64,000 nt of DNA from Streptomyces sp. NBC_01197. Lineage in GTDB: Bacteria; Actinomycetota; Actinomycetes; Streptomycetales; Streptomycetaceae. Each line of letters begins with the position of its first letter. Positions within the stretch are counted from its first letter, which is position 1. Location of the stretch: assembly GCF_036010505.1 (NCBI RefSeq), contig NZ_CP108569.1, positions 1,116,001 through 1,180,000 of the forward strand. Direction: 5' to 3'. Shown one piece after another: positions 57,601 to 64,000 of this stretch. Under the pieces are notes generated by a model. That model saw nothing but the letters and a program-made list of their open reading frames with translations, was not told the origin of the DNA and did not search any database. Made by a program: the position numbers and the translations under genes.

Positions 57601-60418
57601 GAAGTCTCTGAGTTCCATTCAGGGCAAGTTCAAGGGTGGAAAGTCCAGCCTGTACAACGTGGTCAATGAGGTGTACAAGCTCCTCGGCACTGGTAACTCA
57701 GGTGTCAACGGGCGTGTAACCAGCCTGAATAAGCGGAGTCTAGGCACCATCATTAAGGCTGTTCAGAACCTCTCTAAGGCTCTGGAAAGCGCTAGCGGGC
57801 ACGCTAGCACCCTTGACAACAAGATCAATGAGGTAAACGGTGATTCCTCATTTGGTGGCGGGGGCGGGGAAAGCTCCAGCAAAAAGAAGAAGGGTAAGAA
57901 GCTTGCAACTGGTGGTGTAGTCACCAGTATTGATGCCTCTCGGTACGGGACTCTTCCGGGGTATTCCCCCGGGGTGGACAACATTCCTGCCGTACTCTCC
58001 CCTGGTGAGGCCGTTCTCCGACCTGAAGTGGCAAAGGCTCTTGGGCCCACTGTAATTGACTCTTGGAACGCTGCTGCAATGAGTGGGCAGATTCAGAAGT
58101 TTGCTCGTGGAACCTCTGCGGCTAGTCAGCTTATGCACGCCGTTGACATGAGTCATGTAGCAAGCCTTTTCACATCAACTCTAGGCTTTGACGCCAGTGC
58201 TAACGGAGTTGACAGCCGTACCAACACTAGCCTTGTTCCCTGGGGTTCAAGGAATGGTGGTCGTACCGCTGGTGCAGGTGCTGAGAGCAAGCTCCGTGAG
58301 ATTGCCAGCTTCTTTACTGATAAGCTCCCTGATCTCCTCAAGAGGTCTCCCAATGCTGCCGGGAAGGTTGGCGGCATTATTGCTGGAGCTATGGCCCCCT
58401 CAGCAGGCCAGTACTTCTGGGATGACGTCTGGAAGGGCAATGGAAACATTGCTTCTAGGGCAAACAATTTCATTCTGGATCTGTTCAGCCCCAAGAACAT
58501 CTGGGGAATGATTAAGGACAGCGGTACTGGGGTTTGGGACTCCATAAAGGCTCTTGGCTCCTCCGCCAAGGATCTGATCAAAAATCCGATGGGTGTCATA
58601 ACTGACCAGATCAAGGGCATGAAGGACGATGTCACTGGCTACATTGATGGTGTCAAGGGCTCGTTCAACACCATTCAGGAGTTCGCCAACTCGCCTGGAG
58701 GCTACACCAAGCAGGTCTTTAGCGAATTCTGGAGCCAGGCCAAGGACGCTATGCCCAACACCACGGGCCTCTTCAAGTTCGCTAATGGTGGTGTTGTTCC
58801 GGGATACAGCCCAGACGATGACAGGGTTCACGCTCTCCTCTCCCCTGGAGAGGCAGTGCTTAGGCCCGAAGCTGCGAGAGCACTTGGTCTCTCCAACATT
58901 GGCCTGCTGAACAAGGCAGCCAAGAATGGGGATGTCAAGAATCTCAAGGACAAGTCTGGCGAGATCATCCCTGCCCCTGATGCTGAGGCATTCAAGAAGG
59001 CATCCGATCAGATTGACAGCTCTCTTAAGGGCAGCCAGAAGTCTGTTGAGAGAATGAGGGATGCGTCTAGCAAGGCGTGGACGGATACCAGTTCAAAGGT
59101 GAGGGCTTCGGTCAACTCCACTATGGTTCCGGCCATTCAGTCCCTGTCTTCTCAGGAAGGCTCACTCCAGAAGAACACAGCAGCCAAGATGTCTGCGGTT
59201 AAGAGTTCCGTCTCTTCTGCCGCTTCTGGGACTGCCAAGTCTTTTGGAAGCATGAAGTCTGGTCTGTCGAGCCTTTCTGGCTCTTTCAGCAACGCACAGA
59301 AGAACATTGACAAGTCCATGGATAGGATTCCTGCCTCGGTCAAGTCCAATGTGAAATCTGCTGTGAGCTTCATTCAGTCGGCCATGATCTCCCCTGTAAA
59401 CAGCAAGCTGCTAGGCCCTGCCAAGCTCTCGAAGATTGGCAACATGCCTGGCTTTGCTACAGGTGGTGTTGTACCTGGCTATGCGCCCGGCAGGGACTCT
59501 GTGATGGCCATGGTGTCCCCTGGGGAGTCCATCCTCCGTCCAGAGGTCACAAGGGCCCTTGGAGAGGGGACGATCCACGCCCTCAACCAGGCAGCGATAG
59601 CAGGGAAGTTGCCTGCCTATGCCTCTGGTGGAGTCGTCGGTAGTGACTGGTCTGATGCAGTACCGGGGATGTTCTCTGACACTGCTGGCCCCCTTCTCAA
59701 GAAGCTGGTCAGTCAGTTCGGGAAGGGTGTCTCCACTTCGTTCGGTCGAGTAGGCCAGACCGGAGTAAAGAAGGCCGGTCCTGCCATCACGGAGCTTCTG
59801 TCTAAGCAGGACAAGAAGTTTATGGACTCAATGGAAGCCATGGCTGGTGGCGCTGGTGGTGCTGAGCGTTGGGCACCTCTTGTGCTCAGGGTCCTGAAGG
59901 AATTGGGGCTCTCCTCCAAGTACCTCTCTTTGGTTCTTCACCGGATCAATGTTGAGTCAGGAGGAAACCCTAAGGCAATCAACCTGTGGGACAGCAATGC
60001 CAAGGCTGGCCATCCGTCACAAGGTCTGATGCAGACCATTCCGGGCACTTTCAATGCGTATGCCGGGCCTTACAAGAAGCTGGGAATCACCAGTCCCCTT
60101 GCTTCGATCTACGCAGGGCTCAACTACGCAACCCACCGATATGGATCTCACTGGACTCAGGCTCTCTCTGGCACTGCTGGCTATTGGACAGGAACGAAGT
60201 CCGCTTCTCCTGGCCTGAAGCTAGTAGGTGAGAGAGGACCCGAGCTGGTGAACTTCAAGGGAGGCGAGAGGGTCTACAACAATGGCGAGACTCAGGAAAT
60301 GCTGAGTGGTGGTCGGTCTGTGAACCTCACTATCAACGAGGCTAAGAGCGAGGACACTACTCAGGCAGCCATCAGGGCATTCAGGACCCTGGATGCTTTG
60401 TACGGCAACAAACTGTAA
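54617..60418 (+). CDS. Tape measure protein with lytic transglycosylase domain
   Basis: 1,933 residues. Long coiled coil (about 20-280), tape-measure domain near 310-560 (IGVKSADSLKLGQMGLMGSG), membrane-like segment about 665-690, more coiled coil (780-1100), three or four GGVVPGYSPG..SPGEAVLRPE repeats, then an SLT domain near 1775-1860 (INVESGGNPKAINLWDSNA, SQGLMQTIPGTF) and a final GERGPELVNFKGGERVY. Sets tail length and helps cross the cell wall. Confidence 0.95.
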   Translation: MATAGSGRGPIKVGSGYIDVYPSVDEKKIKALKAELQKQLSAAGIAAGKDFSEGVAKGMANIPKASAVAAKEAKEAVEKAALDSKKVLKKIEKEVTAAYGEEAGKRFKQAQKFEAEKAKLVEKTSAATKKALQSTLAAEKKNAEARAAANSDAEKSKVKSAEDAAAVVKRIRKEEEASAATQAKALMAHNKMVFSAYAENEKRKQTAAAASAKAEMKWATTVASAYAENEKRKQKAIAETAALQRTQMTNIRRTMVRDLQTQLDSSRDYSRALQDQVSGYRRSVTDLNRTAAARNKPIQQVWKSHGHAIETVGTQATETGKLITTNLLGPLALVAGALTTIGVKSADSLKLGQMGLMGSGVSAKDSLSALTKIRQYGVDTPYSIEDMQTYIVRYIRSIESHDKDFKSPNVSKQNAAGRRAANKAGDLVMMVGDNAARAGNLDPSLVQRGMYAIDMMLDSGRVNTRQVKQFAQAAGVSVEEMSLMLGFTDSKDKKKGTASAQMLKKMANASKTGGIDSQDLINELLKNWSGPSGSKGRAAQVGTSTISGKLQQLKEQTQVGLGNLFAKPNKKTGIVEYTGLGEKLMGKKVAKYKTDRFGFKIADGYEYQGGLLNDAKDFAKGQKGNAVGLMNTFFDSIGTFAKQIKWAADFMNGNPEWKSFFKSLVKMAAMAAPFILALGLATKIFGKITKLLGSAFTPIKALGKGIVGVGKGARAATRVGRQAVSGISSARNGNGYLQGYRDRRTDLRGGDTRGPIRRTTDRARGRNTQTNNSLDGLNRQISNTDDIIKQVEERTKQLQRQIRDLNGLTMDELIHQFGGGSSATGSLQTAATHSGEAVSSTQTQIRQLNDQNLHGVQQEFTTFTEKVELSAKAVGNAKEAVTDLNKKNFTSLKVSVDSAHGTVTDLKDKIDQTGHSVSELDKKKLTALKTQQIESTKNQVQHLVSELKNAAQHVGTLNGKSLKGLRKEITSTTTAANNLSKKLKELISRVTSLNGKSLSSIQGKFKGGKSSLYNVVNEVYKLLGTGNSGVNGRVTSLNKRSLGTIIKAVQNLSKALESASGHASTLDNKINEVNGDSSFGGGGGESSSKKKKGKKLATGGVVTSIDASRYGTLPGYSPGVDNIPAVLSPGEAVLRPEVAKALGPTVIDSWNAAAMSGQIQKFARGTSAASQLMHAVDMSHVASLFTSTLGFDASANGVDSRTNTSLVPWGSRNGGRTAGAGAESKLREIASFFTDKLPDLLKRSPNAAGKVGGIIAGAMAPSAGQYFWDDVWKGNGNIASRANNFILDLFSPKNIWGMIKDSGTGVWDSIKALGSSAKDLIKNPMGVITDQIKGMKDDVTGYIDGVKGSFNTIQEFANSPGGYTKQVFSEFWSQAKDAMPNTTGLFKFANGGVVPGYSPDDDRVHALLSPGEAVLRPEAARALGLSNIGLLNKAAKNGDVKNLKDKSGEIIPAPDAEAFKKASDQIDSSLKGSQKSVERMRDASSKAWTDTSSKVRASVNSTMVPAIQSLSSQEGSLQKNTAAKMSAVKSSVSSAASGTAKSFGSMKSGLSSLSGSFSNAQKNIDKSMDRIPASVKSNVKSAVSFIQSAMISPVNSKLLGPAKLSKIGNMPGFATGGVVPGYAPGRDSVMAMVSPGESILRPEVTRALGEGTIHALNQAAIAGKLPAYASGGVVGSDWSDAVPGMFSDTAGPLLKKLVSQFGKGVSTSFGRVGQTGVKKAGPAITELLSKQDKKFMDSMEAMAGGAGGAERWAPLVLRVLKELGLSSKYLSLVLHRINVESGGNPKAINLWDSNAKAGHPSQGLMQTIPGTFNAYAGPYKKLGITSPLASIYAGLNYATHRYGSHWTQALSGTAGYWTGTKSASPGLKLVGERGPELVNFKGGERVYNNGETQEMLSGGRSVNLTINEAKSEDTTQAAIRAFRTLDALYGNKL

Positions 60419-60436
60419 TCGAAGGAAGGTGTACGC

Positions 60437-61429
60437 ATGGCTATTCCAGCACTAAGGGCAGCTCCACCTGCCCCATTGGCAAAGATTCCTTCGCCACCGA
60501 CACCAGTGCACTGGGAGAGGACATACGTTTCGATTACAGGGAGGGATGGTCAGGGGGAGGAAATCCCCCTGACCTCTTTCTCCAACTCCCTATGGCCTGG
60601 GATCTTTGTGCAGCCTGGTGCCACAGGATTGGACGCCCCACCGTTTGAGCTGCACTCCGATGACAGCCCAAATCTTGATGGCGGCATGTTCCGTAGTGCC
60701 AGGGCAGTAGCCAGAGAGATCATGATTCCCCTGGTTATCTACGGGGTTGACAGACAGACAATGAAGGGCATTCAGAAGAAGCTGACTTCAGCCCTGAATC
60801 CCAAGAAGGGTTACTGCGTTATAAAGTTCGTAGAGGGCAACGCAGTGCCCCGGCACCTCTACTGCTATTACAAGGGTGGCATGGAGGGTAGCGAGGATGC
60901 CAGTACAGCCGGTTTCCACTGGAAGAAATACGGCCTCACATTCACAGCATTTGACCCGTATTTCTACTCGGATTCTCTTGAGGCTGCTCAGTGGTCCTTT
61001 GGTACTGGCTCCCCGTTCCTGCCTACTACGGGAGCCTTCCTGCCGCTTAACCTGAATGCTGGCTTGGTTTCGTCGTCAGCAGTTGAGGTGGACAATCCCG
61101 GAGATGTTGAGGCTTGGCCTGTCTGGAAGCTGAAGGGCCCTATTAGATCCTTCACTTTCACCAGTCCTGACGGAGACTCCTTTGGAATATCAGCACCTAC
61201 CGATGGCAGCAACATCATTGCTGGGGGGCGAACACTCACTATCGACACAAGACCAGGGTACAAGTCTCTCAAGGATGACCTAGGGACTAACTACTGGCCC
61301 TTGCTTGACCCAAATCCTGTCCTTTGGTCTATCCCCGATGGGGTATCTGACTGCACCGTAAGCATTCTTCCTGGTTCATCAACTGCTGTAGTGCAGCTCA
61401 CCTACAGTCCTCGCTATGAGGGGTACTAA
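60437..61429 (+). CDS. Distal tail (Dit-like) protein
   Basis: 330 residues: Sipho_tail-like front (PLVIYGVDRQTMKGIQKKLT), FTAFDPYFYSD, and C-terminal RPGYKSLKDDLGTNYWPLL and QLTYSPRYEGY blocks. Expected to form the hub joining tail tube to baseplate. Confidence 0.82.
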   Translation: MAIPALRAAPPAPLAKIPSPPTPVHWERTYVSITGRDGQGEEIPLTSFSNSLWPGIFVQPGATGLDAPPFELHSDDSPNLDGGMFRSARAVAREIMIPLVIYGVDRQTMKGIQKKLTSALNPKKGYCVIKFVEGNAVPRHLYCYYKGGMEGSEDASTAGFHWKKYGLTFTAFDPYFYSDSLEAAQWSFGTGSPFLPTTGAFLPLNLNAGLVSSSAVEVDNPGDVEAWPVWKLKGPIRSFTFTSPDGDSFGISAPTDGSNIIAGGRTLTIDTRPGYKSLKDDLGTNYWPLLDPNPVLWSIPDGVSDCTVSILPGSSTAVVQLTYSPRYEGY

Positions 61430-62794
61430 ATGGGTTATCGAATCGTCGTCCGAGATAAGGACTTGAACCGGATTGGTGAGATCGATACCTGGATCTCTCT
61501 TGATTTCGTTGTGGAATTCTGCGATCAGGGCTCCTGGCAACTCCTGGTGAAGTCTGGAACTCCTCAGGCGGATCTCCTCCAGCAAGGAGGTGGTGTCGCC
61601 ATCTTTCAGGATGGTGTGGCTAAGCCCGTCCTGACTGGTCAGATCGAGTCCTTCCAGAAGTACTGGACTGTCGAACAGCACACTGGACAGGGCTCTGTGT
61701 ATGTGGGTGGAAAGACAGACAACAAGCTTGCTTATCAGCGTCTAGCTTTCCCTGAGCCCTCCTCTACCGTCTCCAATCAGTATTCAGGAAGATCAGTGCG
61801 AGGAGCTAGCGGCCCTGCTGCACAAGCGGTTTGGTGGGAGATTGAGCACTCCATGGGAAGCTCGGCCCTTGCTGACAGGCAAGTCCCTGGCCTGAATATG
61901 CCTGCTAAGGGCACAGCTGGTACCACAGTCTCTGACTCTCTGAGGTATGACGTTATTGGCGAGAAGCTATCCGCATGGTGCCAGGACAATTCAGCTGGCT
62001 ACAGATTCCTATGGAACCCAGATACCAAATCCATAGACTTCTCTACCTTTGCGCCCGCCGACAAATCTAAGGCAGTTAGGTTCTCTCCCGAGCTTGGGAA
62101 CCTGCGAGAGTACACCTGGACTCTCACCGCACCTAAGGTCACCAGAGTTATTGTTGCCTGCCAGGGTGACGGCAAGGCCCGGTATATCTGGCAGAAGGCC
62201 GACACAGTCACTGAGGCTGAGTGGGGCCTGAAGATTGAGGGGTTTGTGGACCGGAGGGATATTCCGCTGGCTACTGACTCCAGTGGTAACCCCATTTTGG
62301 TGGTCACCACGGATGACAACGGCATTGAGGATATTGGGCAGAACCCTGATGGGGCAGAGTGGACTTTCACTCTCACTACTGCGAGAGCCGCCTACTCTGC
62401 TACCCCAAACGCAACCACCCTGGCTAACCTGAAGGCAGCAATCAAAGCAGCTAAGCCAGTAGCAGTTGCCTATTACGTTGATGTAGTAAAGCAGGCAGCT
62501 GATGAGGCTCTTGCTGAAGGAGCTAAGTCTGGCAACTTCCAGATCTACCCTATTGATACAGAGCAGATCAAGTTTGGCAGAGATTACTTTGTTGGCGACA
62601 TGATTACCGTGGATGTCGATGGAGAGTCCTACACAGACATTGTCAGAGCAGTGACCATATCTGTGGATGACGGGGGCAATACGTACTCCGTAGCTCCGAA
62701 TATTGGTGAGCAAGGTACAGACAACCCCCTGAACGTTTACAAGACCGTATATGAGATGCGTAAGAAACTGCGCAAACTGGAAGCGAGGATGTGA
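61430..62794 (+). CDS. Gp37-like tail/baseplate hub protein
   Basis: 454 residues: begins YRIVVRDKDLNRIGEI, continues with a beta-rich ring and YFVGDMITVDVDGESYTDIV near the end, the layout of ReqiPepy6 Gp37-like siphovirus proteins. ATG follows the Dit stop directly. Confidence 0.8.
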   Translation: MGYRIVVRDKDLNRIGEIDTWISLDFVVEFCDQGSWQLLVKSGTPQADLLQQGGGVAIFQDGVAKPVLTGQIESFQKYWTVEQHTGQGSVYVGGKTDNKLAYQRLAFPEPSSTVSNQYSGRSVRGASGPAAQAVWWEIEHSMGSSALADRQVPGLNMPAKGTAGTTVSDSLRYDVIGEKLSAWCQDNSAGYRFLWNPDTKSIDFSTFAPADKSKAVRFSPELGNLREYTWTLTAPKVTRVIVACQGDGKARYIWQKADTVTEAEWGLKIEGFVDRRDIPLATDSSGNPILVVTTDDNGIEDIGQNPDGAEWTFTLTTARAAYSATPNATTLANLKAAIKAAKPVAVAYYVDVVKQAADEALAEGAKSGNFQIYPIDTEQIKFGRDYFVGDMITVDVDGESYTDIVRAVTISVDDGGNTYSVAPNIGEQGTDNPLNVYKTVYEMRKKLRKLEARM

Positions 62795-62796
62795 CT

Positions 62797-63861
62797 ATGG
62801 CAGAAATCAGCTACCCGTTTGCTGCTAACAGCGCTGGTGGGGGTGCTCAGCTTGTCTCACAGGTGCAGTGGCAGGCTATGTCTCACATGTTCAGTGAGGA
62901 CTGCATCGACTACCCCCTGACAGCCACCTCTTACGAGTACTCAGACCTCCCCTTTTACCTGACCAACCCTGGAACCGGTACTATCACTGTCCACCCGGGA
63001 AATGCCTTTGTCGGGGGCTTCTACTACCAGCTCACCGCCAACAAGATTCTGACTTTGGCTGCCAACTCTGGAAGCACTGATCGCATTGACCTCATTGTGA
63101 TTCGAGCTGACCTCTCCTCAGGCTCTGTCAATATTGCTGTGTCTCAGGGGCAGCCTGCAAAAAACCCTGTTGAGCCCAAGCCCAAGAGAGTCCCTGGGGG
63201 TATTTGGGAGATGGTTCTCCAGACTGCCACAGTTCCTGCCAATGGAGGAACAATTACCACCTCGGACCGGAGGAAGTTCATACGTCCGGGGCCGGTAGCA
63301 GTCCCCTGGAACGCCAATGTCATTGCCCCCGGACTGCCCCCCGGTGCCTTCGTGGTGGACATGGACAACAACGGGACTGGAGGCCAGGCAGAGGGCTACT
63401 ACGGGTCCGACGGCTACATGGTGACTCGCTCACTCGCCAAGAGGTCTCTGTACACACCAGATCTGTTTACCGTGTCCAACAAGCCCGGAGCTGGTGACCG
63501 AAACGGTTTCTGGAGGTGGATTGCTCCTGGAACCATCTCTTTCTCGATAGAGATCACCACAGGGTCCAAGGCCGTAACAGCATCCAGTGGAGTCTCTATC
63601 ATTGGCTTCACTCTCCCCAAGCCTGTAGCGAATAACACCAGACAGGTTTTCACTGGGATGATTGACAACCCCCGAGTCTCAAACAGTATGCCCAACCTGA
63701 TTGGCGTGTTTGGGAAGACGGGTACTGGAGCAAACCAAAACTGCTATATGTACATGGACAGCACTTCCACGATTAAGCAGGGTCTTGACTCCGTTAACAC
63801 CATTCCCGCGTACTCTACGCTGAGCATCAGTGGGACTTACGAAACCGCAAGCCTTTACTGA
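62797..63861 (+). CDS. Minor tail/baseplate protein, possible receptor binding
   Basis: 354 residues. N-terminal half (SYEYSDLPFYLTNPGTG to RIDLIVIRADLSSG) is the conserved baseplate-upper-like domain; the C-terminal half is beta-rich and variable-looking, like receptor-binding parts. ATG 62797 (GAGG upstream) preferred over the overlapping GTG 62791. Confidence 0.75.
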   Translation: MAEISYPFAANSAGGGAQLVSQVQWQAMSHMFSEDCIDYPLTATSYEYSDLPFYLTNPGTGTITVHPGNAFVGGFYYQLTANKILTLAANSGSTDRIDLIVIRADLSSGSVNIAVSQGQPAKNPVEPKPKRVPGGIWEMVLQTATVPANGGTITTSDRRKFIRPGPVAVPWNANVIAPGLPPGAFVVDMDNNGTGGQAEGYYGSDGYMVTRSLAKRSLYTPDLFTVSNKPGAGDRNGFWRWIAPGTISFSIEITTGSKAVTASSGVSIIGFTLPKPVANNTRQVFTGMIDNPRVSNSMPNLIGVFGKTGTGANQNCYMYMDSTSTIKQGLDSVNTIPAYSTLSISGTYETASLY

Positions 63862-63874
63862 TAGGAGACGGGAT

Positions 63875-64000
63875 ATGGCGAGACACCTTTTTGGGGGCTC
63901 AGCTGCTGACGTAGCTGAGGACATTACTGGTGCCCGGGTGCCTAATGCCTCGGGCACCGTATGGGATGGTCCCGGATCTGGGGCTATTCAGTTGATAGAC
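63875..64000 (+). CDS. Minor tail (collagen-like fibre?) protein, cut by window edge
   Basis: 42 codons from ATG 63875 (TAGGAG upstream): ARHLFGGSAADVAEDITG..VPNASGTVWDG, the usual front of Streptomyces phage tail-fibre proteins. Remainder outside the window. Confidence 0.75.
   Translation, partial: MARHLFGGSAADVAEDITGARVPNASGTVWDGPGSGAIQLID

Larger units (their letters stand above)
25740..64000 (+). mobile_element. Temperate siphovirus prophage, left and central part
   Basis: Begins at attL and runs off the window in the tail genes. Lower GC than the host, own integrase, repressor, replication, terminase, head and tail modules, three tRNAs. Lysis genes and attR are not in view. All reading frames of the essential genes are intact, so it may be inducible. 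Confidence 0.95.

Noticed and set aside
63433..63446. CTCGCCAAGAGGTC in a tail gene as a further repressor site
   Set aside because: Three differences from the consensus and inside a well-explained coding sequence; kept out of the site list.
27400..64000. CRISPR arrays, insertion sequences or transposase genes
   Set aside because: None seen; the repeats found are short regulatory words or hairpins, not spaced repeat arrays.

Overview
The first 25.7 kb are very GC-rich with the codon use, short leaders and AAGGAG-type ribosome sites of a Streptomyces chromosome. From about 25.74 kb to the right edge the base composition drops visibly and gene order becomes that of a tailed phage. The window is therefore the left host/prophage junction (attL side) and most of an integrated temperate siphovirus; the right end of the prophage (remaining tail genes, lysis genes, attR) lies outside.

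Host part: a thioesterase fragment, an orphan sensor kinase next to the remnant of a LuxR regulator, an AIM24 protein and an SDR enzyme (1-3.8 kb); then a ureide/purine salvage and degradation neighbourhood: allantoinase and its divergent IclR-type regulator (3.9-6.3 kb), a MocA-like nucleotidyltransferase and malate synthase (11.0-13.5 kb), an NCS1 permease (13.8-15.4 kb), an NCS2 purine permease (20.3-21.8 kb), 8-oxoguanine deaminase (22.1-23.4 kb) and the uraD-uraH-uox operon (23.6-25.5 kb). Together they import purines or allantoin, oxidise urate to allantoin, open allantoin, and send glyoxylate to malate. The same 15-bp operator-like sequence lies before allantoinase, malate synthase and the NCS1 permease. 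Between them sit an ABC exporter with a two-component system, a TPP-riboswitch-controlled CytX-type permease, and a GH46 chitosanase.

Prophage part: a large serine integrase at attL reads rightward. From 44.6 kb leftward to 27.4 kb runs an early region: immunity repressor, Cas4-like nuclease, DnaB-like ATPase, endonuclease VII, split primase, class II ribonucleotide reductase, ThyX, DNA polymerase I, dCMP deaminase, a sigma-like protein and a train of tiny overlapping genes. A 600-bp control region (44.6-45.2 kb) divides it from rightward late genes: HNH endonuclease, three tRNAs, an Acb2-like anti-CBASS protein, terminase, portal, scaffold, capsid, connectors, tail tube, frameshifted tail chaperone, tape measure and baseplate/tail proteins.

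The most striking unlisted structure is a recurrent asymmetric element, GTTGNNAAGAGGCC, placed in the direction of transcription at phage promoters (covering the -35), before terminator-like hairpins and once inside a gene. With a repressor whose layout recalls mycobacteriophage L5 gp71, this looks like an L5-type stoperator immunity system in a Streptomyces phage. GTGA-N6-TCAC palindromes, close to the Crp site recalled for Streptomyces, accompany several of these promoters.
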